Assembly (NCBI GenBank): GCA_023052935.1
Contig: CM041294.1
Location: 11,022,414-11,086,413 of the forward strand
Source of the DNA: Piezodorus guildinii
Lineage: Eukaryota > Arthropoda > Insecta > Hemiptera > Pentatomidae
Length of the DNA stretch: 64,000 nucleotides
Direction of reading: 5' to 3'
Of the stretch, positions 30,234 through 40,805 are shown one piece after another. The position numbers and the translations under genes are program-made. Positions within the stretch are counted from its first letter, which is position 1. Each line of letters begins with the position of its first letter. The notes under the pieces are model-generated. The model made no database searches. It was given only the letters and a program-made list of their open reading frames with translations, and was not told the origin of the DNA.

Positions 30234-30272
30234 CCGGGACTTTATTAAAGGTGGGAAATGCGTGTTATTATT
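30206..30272. repeat. Perfect 28-bp hairpin at LINE-Y 5' junction
   Basis: Arms 30206-30233 and 30245-30272 pair without mismatch around an 11-nt loop (ccgggacttta). It sits exactly at the 5' truncation point of the LINE. Confidence 0.9.
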
Positions 30273-30831
30273 TCATGGCGCAAGATGAAAATTAGAGATG
30301 AAAATAAAGTATAATATAAAAATAAATAATAAAAAAAAAAGGAAAAACGATAATTTTTTTTTTTTTACTATTAGTTATTTCGCCTTAATATTATTTACCA
30401 TCTTCAAAAGATCTATTTGCAATAACTTCCAAATTAATGGTTAATTCATAGGATCTCTTGGCCACCGCCTCAGGGTGGGTCACATGTATTGCTCCTGGGT
30501 TTAAGTGTATGGCGGGAGCAGAGAGGTTATGTGAAATGGATTTGTCACTGCCTCAAGCATGGTTATATTTTAGTTTAGTTCTCTTTACATTTAATTGAAG
30601 CTCATTTTTATTTATTATTTTATTTTCGATATCTTATTATAATTGAAAGATCATTTTATTTTACAGTGACAAATCCATTGCAACCTCTAACCAGCTGTTG
30701 TCATCTATCTCATATATTATTATTGTGCGCTCCTCATTTTGTCTCTCTTCTGAGTTTAATTTACTCTCCTTCATTTTATATAAATGTTTTGAACATCCTA
30801 CCGCACAATAAAAGAATTGTTTTGATAACAT
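30273..30831. other. No gene seen
   Basis: AT-rich; two short T/A runs near 30330-30366. Confidence 0.4.
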
Positions 30832-30905
30832 TGTGCAGTTCACGGCTATTATTATTATTGTGCAGTTCACGGCTATTATTATTGTGCAGTTCACGGCTAT
30901 TATTC
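30832..30905. repeat. Tandem repeat, three units of about 24-27 bp
   Basis: Unit tgtgcagttcacggctatta, varying in the number of ATT triplets. Confidence 0.9.
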
Positions 30906-31149
30906 ATTCCGCCCTCACCATGGAGTCGATGGGTTCATCTTGTAAGTCACTCTGTCGTGGAAATTGTTATGACATTCCTTTAGCAATATCCGAAGCTGTG
31001 AGCAAGTTCAAGTCCTAGAGAATTAATCCGTCACATAGAATGATGCATCCACGATTTTTCGTGATAATCATATTTTAAAAATATTTTGGATTGAAAATGC
31101 TGAATTATTTCGATGCTAGCGATTTTGGCAAAGCCCCTAGCTCAATCTA

Positions 31150-32068
31150 TTGGGTTATTTCACATAAATGTCCGTTTTTATAGTTTCAGAAATACATAAA
31201 GGATTTTGCAGGTCTCTGTTGTTTTCTTCCGAATGTTTACATATTTAAAGTAAACAGTTACCAATCCTCTACATTTGTATAATAAACATTTGCTTCCCAA
31301 TCAATTGCCCACTTTTTAGTATACCTCTAAATATGATCATGGAAAGACGCGATTTTCGAGTAATATTTTTGTACGAGTTTAAACTCGGCCATTCAGCAGC
31401 TGAGGCTGCTAGAAATATTTGCAAGGCGTTAGGGGAAGGAAGTGTTAATGAACGGACCATTCGCCGTTGGTTTGCTAAGTTTTCAGCTGGGGATACCGAC
31501 TTGGAAAACTTCTGAAAAGACCTCCGTCCGTAATAGACAACGATATCCTCAAACATACAGTAGAAGGAAACCCCTACCAAACAGTTAAAGGACTTTCAGC
31601 ACAACTAAATGCAAGTGCATCTACCGTTTCCAGACATTTAAAGTGTATTTGGAAAGTAAAAAAGCTTGATACATGGGTACCTCATGACCTCACTGAGCGG
31701 CAGCCAGACCCCATGTTTCAAAGCATACCGTGCAAAAATTGAAAGAACTGGGCTACGAAGTTCTTCCGCACCCACCATATTCTCCCGACTTGTCTCCAAC
31801 AGATTACCACCTGTTTAGGAATTTCGACAACTTCGTCAAAGTTAAAGTTTTTGAAAATGATGAGCAAGTGAAGAGTGCGTTTTCAAATTTTGTTTAACTT
31901 CAAAGCTCAGAGTTTTTCAGTTTGGGGATAAAAAAGTTGGTGTCACGTTGGGAAAAATGTGTAGAAGAAGAAGGTAAATACTTGGAATAAAATTATCTTG
32001 TTTTCATATCGTGTTTTTAATAAAAATCCTTTACCTTTAAAACGGTAATTTCATGTGACACAACCCAA
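31150..32068 (+). mobile_element. Mariner M1, copy B (919 bp)
   Basis: M1 TIRs with TA on both sides (31148-31149, 32069-32070). The transposase N-terminus from 31333 keeps both HTH parts: FLYEFKLGHSAAEAARNICK, NERTIRRWFAKF, then after a frameshift near 31513 LSAQLNASASTVSRHLK. It has the same internal join after DLTERQ as copies A and D, and a C-terminus with HPPYSPDLSPTDYH-type sequence in a shifted frame. The catalytic core is lacking. Confidence 0.9.
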
Positions 32069-32094
32069 TAGTATGTGATATAAGGGTTTGGAAA

Positions 32095-32325
32095 TTACTT
32101 TGTAGATAGTAATCTTGTGTTGAAGAATAATTTTGATCGTTTGTCAAGTAGCCTTGATAATATGCCAAATGGTTTGTTGAGTTTTCTATCAAGTCTAAGG
32201 TGGGTCCATGTCAGTGTTTTGCCTAAGTACACTACCAAACATCTTACTTCTGAAGCTAGAAAAGGTATGTCCTCGAGTACACTGCTGGCTGGACATTCCC
32301 CATGTTTAAGCGTCAAAACATACAT
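32095..32325 (-). pseudogene. Jockey-type RT fragment
   Basis: Minus strand, 76 open codons: VVYLGKTLTWTHLRLDRKLN, then FGILSRLLDKRSKLFFNTRL. Matches the block YLGxxLDKRLTW-TH-RLKRK-LN--F after the RT active site. Truncated on both sides. Confidence 0.7.
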
Positions 32326-32599
32326 TTAGTTCGATTCATTTCTATTGTACTTTCCATTTTTAAGCCCAACTAGAAAAAGGTAGAATGTGAAAAAAGCTGT
32401 GTCGCCTGCCAACATATTTTTATTTTAAATATCATTTATTGAAATTTACAAGTGTATTAGTTGTAAATCTGTACAAAGAATGATAGTTATCAAAATTATT
32501 ATAGGATACAAAACTATTTCATATGACGCATCTTGCCTCCTCGCTAACATATAGGGGTAATGTATGTAATGTAATGGTAATGGTAATGTAATCCTCCAT

Positions 32600-33460
32600 A
32601 CTTTCCGATGAAATATTAAATAAATTCGAAATTATAACATTAGGCAAAAATCTATTAAACTTTCCGATTCGTGAATTTGAACACAAAATTCCGTGTAAAC
32701 TTTGGATTCACCAAAAAGATATTTCGAAGCCTAACATTACAGACACAAACAATCAGGCAGATATGTATGCACTATTACAGGCTGTGCTCTACATAAAAAA
32801 TTCTCATTATACGTCTGACTTCTGTATCCAGACAAACAGTCAAACAACACTATCGAAATTAAGAAACATGAACATACACGAAGGGCTCTTAGAGGAAATC
32901 AGACATGCACTAGTAGTTTGTCATAAGGAAGGTATGAACATCAGCTTTAAGTGGGTTAAAGCCCATCTTGGCGTTGTTGGGAACGAACTAGCAGATGAAG
33001 CGGCTAAAGCGGCGGCAAGAGACACCGCTCTCCCGATAGCATACGACAAGGCACCGATCAGCGCCATCAAACACTTTCTGTCAATGAAAACAAGGCAGAA
33101 GTGGAATACGAAATGGGCCATCTCAACAAAAGGTAGACACACCTATGACTTCATTAAAACAATTGACGATCGAACTAAACTTAAAAAAATATCCTACAAA
33201 CTGACACGATTCCTGGAGGAGCCAGAAGCTATTTATTTCGATTCAAACTAACAGACGATAAAATCTGTAAGTGTGACGGTATAATCGAACAGACATGCGA
33301 CCATCTTTTATTCGATTTCAGTAAAACTGGACAAACATAGACGCAAACTGATCTCAACAGTCCTACTTAACGGAGCCTTCGAAGTGTGACCTTCTTACAA
33401 AATATTTTTCAAAATTTGATGAATTTGTGGACCGGGTGGACTATGCAGAATTAGAGAAAT
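32600..33460 (+). pseudogene. LINE RNase H and zinc motif (R1/I-like)
   Basis: Open part 32763-33251 (162 codons): IQTNSQTTLSKLRN (the TDSQ block with Asp changed to Asn), FKWVKAHLGVVGNELADEAA (final catalytic Asp), then after a frameshift near 33225 FKLTDDKICKCDGI and TCDHLLFDF, the C-terminal zinc-like tail. Not close in sequence to the element at 18414. Confidence 0.75.
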
Positions 33461-33469
33461 AGCAACAGG

Positions 33470-33951
33470 CATTAACTCGTTATTAATTTTTATTTCATTT
33501 ACTTTCACTGTTACTAATACTTGTCAATTAGTTAGTTAGTTTGTATTATTTCGTTAAGTAGTTATAACAAATGAATTATTTATTATTTGTTGCTGGTTCC
33601 TTTGTTTAGTCAATTAGTTAGTATAATTTTGTTAATTCGTTATAACAAATTATTAACTTATCAGTTTATATTTATTAGTTTTATTTACCAGTTATTATTA
33701 TACTGTTTTTTATAAAATATGTTCTGAACATATTTATATTATGTAATAAAAATACGCGTTGTATCGCAAGATGGTAGGCGTATAAATAATGCACCATTGC
33801 AGGTTACTGTAATGAGGAAAACCATAACTGTATTAGTTATAAATCAACTAAGTTAGCTGTCAGATAAATACATGAAAAAGACATGAAGAAATGCCTATTG
33901 TAGCACTTCGACTAACGAGAAGGTCTCGATAGGGTATAGGGTTCTTTCATA
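33470..33951. other. No gene seen
   Basis: AT-rich with TTAGTTAGT-type short repeats. Confidence 0.4.
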
Positions 33952-34330
33952 TATGGTTGTATCACATGAAATGTCCGTTTTCAGGGTAGGATTTTTATTA
34001 AAAATACGATATTGAAAACAAGATAATTTTATTCCAACTATTACTTCTTTTCTACACATTTTTCCCAACGTGACGCAACTTTTTTATCCCCGAACTGAAA
34101 AACTCTGAACTTTGAAGGGAACAAATCTGAAAACGCACTTTTCATTTGGGATCATCATTTCAAAAAGTTTTCCTTTGACGAAGTTGTCTAAATTCCTGAA
34201 CAGGTGGTATGAGGATTAGTAACTGTTAACTTTAAATATGTAAACTTTCGGAAGAAAACAACAGAAACCTGAAAATCCTTTATGTATTTCAGAAACTATA
34301 AAAACGGACATTTCATGTGAAACAACCCAA
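33952..34330 (-). mobile_element. Mariner M1, copy C (379 bp, MITE-like)
   Basis: M1 TIRs (left one mutated) with TA at 33950-33951 and 34331-34332. It keeps part of the transposase C-terminus (SRWEKC-type region) joined to the 5' UTR; no HTH and no catalytic core. Confidence 0.85.
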
Positions 34331-34359
34331 TAGTATTTTATATTCTTTTATAAGGGTTC

Positions 34360-34620
34360 TTTTCAGATGCCTCAGAGGATTTCCAGGAATGATGAAAGAA
34401 GCAAGAATTAAAACTATTTAGTTAGAGTGAGAATGGAGTTTGTTCATGGAAGGATTGATACCTAGTTCATGCCAAATCAGCAACATATGGAACAAGGTCT
34501 TTTTGGATGAGTTTAATCGTGAAAAAAGTAACGAGTATTGAAGATTTTAGATTTGTAAGGATTGAATACGAGAAGAATTTAAAGGTTTAGTAAGGCTCCA
34601 AAGCTCAACTGCCAATTATA
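34360..34620 (-). pseudogene. LINE J2, short 3' fragment
   Basis: ttttcagatgcctcagagga and caaatcagcaacatatgg match 23330-23460, reverse-oriented and more degraded. Starts 28 bp from mariner C. Confidence 0.6.
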
Positions 34621-35169
34621 AAGCAAAAAATAAACTATGAATAGAGTATAATACGGTACGGTCTGTGTATTTTGAATTCGATTCGTCAAGCTATGAACAT
34701 TTCATCTATAATAAGTTCATTTTTTAAGTTATGACAAAAACAATTTAAATTGGTTCTATAGAATCTATATTAAATATTATGGAATATTAGTTTAGCTATG
34801 AGAGCTAGCGGGAAAAAAAATTAGCTTAAGTGCTACATGGATATAATACAAAGAGCAAATGATTACTAGAATTATATAAATGAATTAGCTTCCAATAACC
34901 AAGGAGTTGAGCACCTATTTCAATAAGAGCACAACCACTAAAGGACAATCAATGAGTTTTTTTTTCAGTTTTAACATAATTTTTCTGACTTTTCATGCAA
35001 TTGACCTTTTAAGCGAATTAAAGAATGCGCTGCTGCTCAGTGATGCTTAAGCTCCTTTCATCTTCTGCTCGAATGGACCGAGCTGTTTGACTTCTGAGCC
35101 TCAATAAGCACCATGAAGCTGACAAAAACGGGAATCAAAATATTAGATTTATAAATTAAGCTGACTAAG
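34621..35169. other. No gene seen
   Basis: AT-rich; nothing recognised. Confidence 0.4.
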
Positions 35170-35243
35170 AATTGTCACAGCGGGATCAGTTTAGCGTAAC
35201 AGTCTTCCTAAGGCCAAAGGGTTCAAACCCGGCAGATGGTCCT
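35170..35243 (+). mobile_element. SINE-1 head fragment
   Basis: gggatcagtttagcgtaaca and gggttcaaacccggcag (B box), then an A run. Confidence 0.6.
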
Positions 35244-35280
35244 ATGATTTAAAAAAAAAAAAAACTGTACCACTACAACC

Positions 35281-35568
35281 ATGAAGGGTCTTTGGCTCAG
35301 TACATATAGAGATTCGTTCTGTTTCTAAGCCAACGGCAGTGCAATGAGGTGATTAGGCCTCAATCGCGCTCAGCCGCCAGGTTTTTCCACAATTATTTTA
35401 AGTACCCAATTTAAAGAGGCTGGGTCTGCCCCAGGAGGGTCTCCATACCCTAGGGTCGCCCCCGATGAATTAACAGAATAAATAATATTCTGCCAGAGCC
35501 GGGATTCGAACCCAGGACCCGGAGCACAGTAGACTAGTGCTCTACCAACAAGACCACGTCGCTCCCAT
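35281..35568 (-). mobile_element. SINE-2, near complete (tRNA-derived)
   Basis: Minus strand starts gggagcgacgtggtcttgtt, A box ggtcttgttggtagagca, B box gggttcgaatcccgg, body ggcagacccagcctcttt-like, 3' end with gactcttgggctcagtac-like sequence. A second tRNA-derived family; other pieces at 49440-49614 and 57374-57560. Confidence 0.82.
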
Positions 35569-35837
35569 TAATATTAAAGTTATGAAATGAAATCTTTTAA
35601 TACTATTTGGAAAGAAAATAAATACGTAACAGTACTTTTAGAAATTAATTGTATTTCTATATAGCGTTTTTAAAGTAGTTGAGGGTTCATTAGACAAAAT
35701 CTTACAACATAGAAGAATAAGATAAAACTAAATGATGATAATACAAATATGTAAAAAAATCAATCACGTAAAAAATGTCCTTGAGTTTTTTTTTGTAAAT
35801 CAATGTCTCCATTTATTGTTTACCAACATATATTTAG

Positions 35838-35957
35838 TATCTTACTACATATATTTATGTATCTTACTACATATATTTAGGTATCTTACTACATATATTT
35901 ATGTATCTTACTACATATATTTATGTATCTTACTACATATATTTATGTATCTTACTT
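35838..35957. repeat. 22-bp tandem repeat, about 5.4 units
   Basis: Unit tatcttactacatatattta + tg, one unit with gg. The open frame across it (35732-35971) is a by-product of the repeat. Confidence 0.9.
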
Positions 35958-36139
35958 GCAATGAGTCTTGAGTAACGGTTGGATACTCCACTTACCTGCA
36001 ACAACAAGAAATTAATATTAATATTTGTATAATGTCGATCCATTCAGATATAATATAAATAATTGTCTATATTAATTGGTTTAAACTCGTTATAGCAAGT
36101 GTGATATATATGATATGGTGTACGAGTATGATAGCCAAA

Positions 36140-36330
36140 AAATCTTGAAAAGGGAGTAAACGTCTTTGGGTATACCGTCTTTCGGAGGCGACGTAAAATG
36201 GTGGTCTCGAGCCTGTGAGATTTCAGATACTCCTCAACGATCCCTATCTAATTTAAACCAATATTAAGGACTCCCACTGTAGCATCGTCCGATTAGCATA
36301 ATGTGACGTTAAATCATTTAACAAACATAT
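36140..36330 (+). mobile_element. SINE-1, 3' half
   Basis: accgtctttcggaggcgacg to ggactcccactgtagcatcg and the tail aaatcatttaacaaac. Confidence 0.75.
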
Positions 36331-36609
36331 TTTCTTAAATAAATCTTGATTAAGCCGTTTTGGTTTATTATTTTCAATAATGAACCTTCGTAGTTCAATA
36401 GTAAAAAATTGACTCCATTCTCTCAAAATTCAGGTTTCAAGAAACGTAGAACACAAATAACGATTAAAAAAAAAATCAGTTTGTCCACCACCCACGTCTT
36501 TGAAACAACTGGACTATTTTTTTTTTTAATGTTGGCGCTAAATACCTGAGAATCTTACTCCTGATGGCGGCTGATTAAAAACGATTCAATTACTGAATTA
36601 TTTTTTTTT
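36331..36609. other. No gene; repeat shared with 22720
   Basis: ttttggtttattattttcaa and ctctcaaaattcagg recur near 22720-22800. Confidence 0.45.
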
Positions 36610-36712
36610 TTTCATTAATTTAACGTCCCTTATGCTATTGTGGCTAATCGGACGATGCTACAATAGGAGTCCTACATTTTGTCTTGTTTAATTAGGTAGG
36701 GATCTTTTAACC
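36610..36712 (-). mobile_element. SINE-1, 3' fragment
   Basis: Reverse-oriented ttaacgtcccttatgctatt, gctaatcggacgatgctac, tagggatctttt. Confidence 0.7.
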
Positions 36713-36959
36713 TCATCTATTTTTTAAGATATAGAAAATTTTTATGAAAAATATTAGGGATGGTTATAAATATAAAATAATATAAATCTTATATGGTCAA
36801 GGAGACGGAAGAACTATAAATTATAACTTTATTGTACAAATTTCTCGTGTAATTTATATTTTATTTACTGTATATTTATCTTTTCGTTTATAACACCTCT
36901 GGTTTCTTGTTTTTGTTATTTATTTATTTTATTTTTTTTTATATTATACCTCATGGATC

Positions 36960-37355
36960 TTTTACATACCTCAGATTTAGTGTTTATAAGTTTCTGTTAA
37001 AAATGTTGAGCCTTATTGTACATACGGATATATTTTTTGTTTTTCCATTTATAATTTTGTAAAACTTTTTAAAACAAAGATAAGCTGTAGTATTTACATT
37101 TAGAGGGGAAAACCCTTTCTTACATGAACCCCTCCCCATACTACCTATGTTTATGGTTTTCCTCAGTTTATGCTTGGACATGGCTCAGTAATGGTACGTT
37201 TATATATACTTTTTTTTTTACTTCTATATTAAAGTCTAAAGTTTTGTTTTTATGCTTATCATCATCAGATTTTGTATCATATTATCATTATTTGTATCTA
37301 TAATATTTAAGTATGTTGGAATATTTTGTTTTATTTCAAATGTTATCATTGTCAC
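36960..37355 (+). mobile_element. Penelope-like fragment, left of LTR element
   Basis: Inner-border sequence (ttcctcagtttatgcttgga, acatggctcagtaatgg) leads to ttatttcaaatgttatcatt, which continues at 40650 beyond the LTR element, as shown by the intact order in 16346-16436 on the other strand. Confidence 0.65.
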
Positions 37356-37550
37356 TGTTATGTTAAAAGACCTTTAGATTAGAAAATTAGGCTTTATTCA
37401 TCTTGATTATAGTTAACATAAACAAGAACACTTTACACACTAAAGAAAGTTATTGTAACACATGATTAAACTAATGAACAGGTTATGATATTAATATATG
37501 GTTATAATAAAGATAATGAGCAGGTTAATGTAACACATGATATTATGACA
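37356..37550 (-). repeat. 3' LTR
   Basis: 195 bp, begins TGTCATAATA and ends TAACA when read on the minus strand. AATAAA lies in the region shared with the primer complement. Near-identical to 40449-40644. Confidence 0.95.
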
Positions 37551-37566
37551 TTCTTCCTCCCTTCAG
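37551..37566 (-). promoter_or_regulatory. Polypurine tract
   Basis: Minus strand GAAGGGAGGAAGAA directly before the 3' LTR start TGTCAT: the plus-strand primer site. It fixes the LTR boundary. Confidence 0.88.
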
Positions 37567-37975
37567 AGAATTAACACAGATAGTCCTTTAACCAGATTGG
37601 CCTTTAACGCTCCCTTGTTGAACGACGCATAGTTCTTGGTTGATTGGAGCTGTTATCTGAAGACGGTGGTTGGAGGGGCATGAGTTGGTCTAAAGAGTTT
37701 TCTGGTTCCTCGTGATTGCAAACTAATCCTTCATTGGTTCGTCCTTGTGTTGGCAATTCAATTGGTACGTAATTCTCGCGTTCTATCTGACCATTTCCTG
37801 TCGGATTATATGGCGAGGACATGGAAGTTGCAACACCACGTGAATGTAGAAAGTTCTGTAGTTCCCGAGAAATAAAAGATGTTCCTCTGTCAGTATGAAT
37901 ATAGGAGGGGGTTCCGAAAATCGAGAATAAATCAACAAGGCAGTCAATGAATCATCCGGGTTACACCAGGATGAC
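37567..37975 (-). pseudogene. Integrase remnant
   Basis: Three frames. HPGVTRM (end of the zinc-binding region) is joined to a part with TDRGTSF-type sequence holding the second catalytic Asp, here disturbed. Then MSSPYNPTGNGQIERE carries the catalytic Glu, and a jump leads to a C-terminal tail with MRRSTRER. The first catalytic Asp region and much of the C-terminal domain are missing. Confidence 0.75.
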
Positions 37976-40010
37976 ACAAATTACAATGCAGTGAATACAG
38001 TTTGTCAGGTTGAATAGAGCTACATACTCTTGAAAACACATCTGCAACAAGATTTTCTTTTCCAGGTCTATAGATAATATCATAATTATAACATGATAAT
38101 TCAAGCCGCCATCTTTGAATTTTCTCATTTTTAATTTTGTTCTGATGGTTTGAATCGAACATACAAGATACTGAGCGTTGATCAGTGATAATAGTGAAGT
38201 AGCGGCCCAATAGAAAATGTCTCCATTTCTTCAATGAGCAAACAATAGCATAAGCCTCTTTCTCTACAGCTGAATGTCGTCGTTCACTGTTAGTTAGTTT
38301 TTGAGAGAAGAATGCCACAGGACGGCCGGATTGGGAGAGTACTGCTGAAATGGAAAAATCGGAGGCATCAGTTTCGACGAAAAATGTATCTTTCTCGTTA
38401 ATTGTATTCAACATTGACTGGGATATTTCTTTTTTAAGGAGCTCAAACTCCGATATTCGTTCGGGTGATAAGGGAAAGGTTTTAGTATCAAGAAGGTGTC
38501 GAACCTTGTCTGAATAATTTGGAACCCATCTAGAGTAATGAGCAAATAGTCCAATTGTCCTTTGTAGTTCCTTTGAATTACTTGGAGGAGGCAGGCTACG
38601 TAGAGGTTCCAAACGCTCTGGGTCAGGTGCAATGGTTTGGTTTTCAATTTTATATCCAAGAAGCGTAATAGATGACTGGCAGAATTTACTTTTTTCATGG
38701 TTTATTGTAAAACCATATTTATGAACTGCATCCATGAATCGATTAAGGTTGACATCGTGTTCTTCCTTGTCTATCCCGCAAACTGTTACGTCATCGAGGT
38801 ATGCATATGTCTTTTTTAATTTTTCCCTGGAAATAACGTCATCCATGACCCGTTGAAAACAAGGAACCCCATCTGTTAGGCCAAATGCTAGCCGTCGGAA
38901 TTGATAAAGTTGGCCACAGGCTTCGAATGCAGTATAAGGACGATCTTTCTCTCTCAAGGGTATTTGATGGTAAGCGCTTTTAAAATCAATGGTACTGAAA
39001 TAGGAATTTTTTGATATCCTGGCCACAGTTTTCTCTATATCCGGTAGGGGATACCCATCCAAAAGAGTGTACCTATTAATTGTTTGTGAATAGTCGATTA
39101 CCATTCGTTTTTTATTTCTCTCGCTCTTCTCTACAAATGCTTGGGCTCTCCATGGAGATCTACTCACTTCTATGATCTGGTCCGCAAGAAGCCTCTCGAT
39201 CTCTTTCTTCATAAAACCGTAGTCTTCCTCTGTATGTTTTCGAGATTTAGTTATGATTGGTTTCACATCTCTGGTAAGATATTCAAATAATGGCGGAGGT
39301 TCGATCTTTGCAGGTGCAAGATAACAAATGGTTAGAGGGGTTTTGGAACCGCCAAAAGAAAATTTTAGTTCTGAATGTAATTGAAGGATATTGTGCCCAA
39401 CAATTATGTCGGCACATAAGTCTGGGAGTACATTAAGTTTGGTATCATTATATGTGTGGCCTTGAAATTCTAGTTTTGCGATACAATAACAGTTAATTTT
39501 AGTGTTCATTGAGGTAGAAGCCATATAAACGGAACCAGAGGTAGGGTAGGTGTTGAACTGACAATTCTCTGCAAATGACTTGGATATAAAAGATTCGGAG
39601 CTACCTGTATCAATCAAAGCGTGAGCGGGTATATTGTTAACCTGAATGAGGACAGTAGCCCTTTCTAGGTTTGATGATGAGGCTGCAATTAGAGCAGCTG
39701 ACTGAGTTGACCCCTTTGATTTACAGACTGAAGCCCAGTGGCCAATTTTAGAGCATTTGTTACATTTTGAGTCTACTGCAGGGCAATGTTGACGGGACCT
39801 GTGTCTTGATAGGCCACAAAAGTAACATTTAGTATTATTACTTCGCATGGCCGCTAAGTTTGATGATTCCCTACATAAATCTCCCTCTTGTGAGACAGAG
39901 GTAGCTGCATTAAGGTTAGCCTGAGAAACTAAATAAGATTCTGATTGATTTTTGGCCGACTCCAAAGCGCGGGCTTTTTCCACAGCTTCATCCAGAGACA
40001 ACGAATTGAA
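37944..40010 (-). pseudogene. Gypsy-type NC-protease-RT-RNase H
   Basis: 685 open codons after the stop. Zinc knuckles C59-x2-C62...H67...C73 and C80-x2-C83-x4-H88-x4-C93. Protease ALIDTGSSESF with D131. RT: TIDFKSAYHQIPL (D339), LAFGLTDG, YLDD (401-404). RNase H: ETDASDF (D545), KEAYAIV, TDQRS (D607). Then LCHPGVTRMIH, where integrase breaks off. The frame is the same as gag; the ATG at 40001 is internal. All catalytic motifs up to RNase H are intact. Confidence 0.9.
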
Positions 40011-40421
40011 TTATAGTAGCCTCAGCCGAATCTGGTTAGAATTAATTCCTCTAATAAAAGAATCGCGAATATATGTTTTTCTGTGAGTTTCAGCATCGAC
40101 AGATTTAAATTCACAATTCTTACTTAAGAGCTGTAAGGTCTGATGATATTCGTCGATAGATTCTTCTGGAGCTTGCTTCCTAGAGGCTAGTTTATGTCTT
40201 GCAAAAACCTCGTTGGTTGGTTTAACGTATATCGATTTTAATAAATCGATTGCAGCGAGAAATGTTTCGATTTCTGATATGATTTGGAAAACTGAAGGGG
40301 ATACATGATTAATAGAACTAGCAAAGTTTTCAAAAGTTTTCAACCAATACTTCCACTCCTGTGTAGCTGTTGGCGAGTGAGGGTCAACATCAAATTTGTC
40401 TGGTTTCAAGAATCGGTCCAT
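40011..40421 (-). CDS. Gag N-terminal/capsid part
   Basis: 136 codons from ATG 40421, 28 nt inside the 5' LTR. It has the capsid-type stretch of Ty3/Gypsy Gag: WKYWLKTFENFA, the ARHKLASRKQAPEESIDEYH block (the usual F---KQ---ESV-E-- motif) and YIRDSFIRGI. It ends with TAA (40011-40013) in the same frame as the next part, which begins FNSLSLDEAVEKARALE, the normal continuation of this Gag. The stop is more likely a mutation than a recoding site, because it falls inside capsid. Confidence 0.85.
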   Translation of the reverse strand: MDRFLKPDKFDVDPHSPTATQEWKYWLKTFENFASSINHVSPSVFQIISEIETFLAAIDLLKSIYVKPTNEVFARHKLASRKQAPEESIDEYHQTLQLLSKNCEFKSVDAETHRKTYIRDSFIRGINSNQIRLRLL

Positions 40422-40430
40422 GTTTTTAAT

Positions 40431-40447
40431 TAATCAAGATGAATAAA
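40431..40447 (-). promoter_or_regulatory. Primer-binding site complementary to the element's own LTR
   Basis: The minus-strand sequence begins one base after the 5' LTR end: tttattcatcttgatta. Its perfect 17-nt complement taatcaagatgaataaa lies in the LTR on the same strand (40502-40486; also in the 3' LTR). I see no tRNA 3'-end match (no TGG start). Fits self-priming as in Tf1 and sushi elements. Confidence 0.7.
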
Positions 40448-40448
40448 T

Positions 40449-40644
40449 TGTAATGTTAAAAGACCTTTAGATTAGAAAATTAGGCTTTATTCATCTTGAT
40501 TATAGTTAACATAAACGAGAACACTTTACACACTAAAGAAAGTTATTGTAACACATGATTAAACTAATGAACAGGTTATGATATTAATATATGGTTATAA
40601 TAAAGATAATGAGCAGGTTAATGTAACACATTTATATTATGACA
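40449..40644 (-). repeat. 5' LTR
   Basis: 196 bp. On the minus strand it starts TGTCATAATA and ends CATTACA. Holds the 17-nt primer complement at 40502-40486, overlapping an AATAAA. The transcription start is not obvious; no clear TATA box 30 nt before the complement. Confidence 0.95.
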
Positions 40645-40649
40645 GTCAC

Positions 40650-40805
40650 TACATTCAAAAGAAAATTTTCATTATCATATTAATATGTATCTCTTTTGTT
40701 CTGATGTTTGTAGCCCTGATGATGGCTCAAAAGCTTGAGCCGAAACGTTGGAAAAATTAAAAAATTTCAAAATTGACTGATTCCTGATTATTCCACCTAT
40801 AATAG
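40650..40805 (+). mobile_element. Penelope-like terminal repeat, right of LTR element
   Basis: Continues 37355: tacattcaaaagaaaatttt, then a hammerhead-like motif (40713-40752), ctgattcctgattattccac and ctataatag. Same order as 16256-16436 reversed. Confidence 0.75.
40713..40752 (+). ncRNA. Hammerhead-like ribozyme, Penelope type 1
   Basis: Helix I gcc, box CTGATGA, extra T, helix II GGCTC/GAGCC around aaaagctt, GAAAC, GTT triplet, helix I gga (2 of 3 pairs). Helix III is AC/GU only. Core intact. Confidence 0.65.

Larger units (their letters stand above)
37356..40644 (-). mobile_element. Ty3/Gypsy-type LTR retrotransposon, defective
   Basis: Minus-strand element of 3289 bp with LTRs (37356-37550 and 40449-40644), TG...CA ends, a 5-bp duplication gtcac (37351-37355 and 40645-40649), a polypurine tract and an unusual primer site. 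Gag, protease, RT and RNase H lie in one frame except for one stop; most of integrase is deleted and there is no env. The LTRs differ at about four places in 195 bp, so insertion was recent. Clade not settled; two zinc knuckles and the CPA motif recall the Mag group. Confidence 0.95.

Noticed and set aside
35490..35568. Possible tRNA gene on the minus strand
   Set aside because: A and B boxes fit a tRNA, but the sequence runs on into a shared body and recurs at 49440, so it is a SINE-2 head.
35838..35957. CRISPR-like array
   Set aside because: Direct tandem units without spacers in a eukaryotic context.
35732..35971. 79-codon hydrophobic frame resembling a membrane protein
   Set aside because: Produced by the 22-bp tandem repeat.
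40011..40013. Programmed stop read-through between gag and pol
   Set aside because: The stop falls inside capsid, before the zinc knuckles, so a nonsense mutation is more likely.
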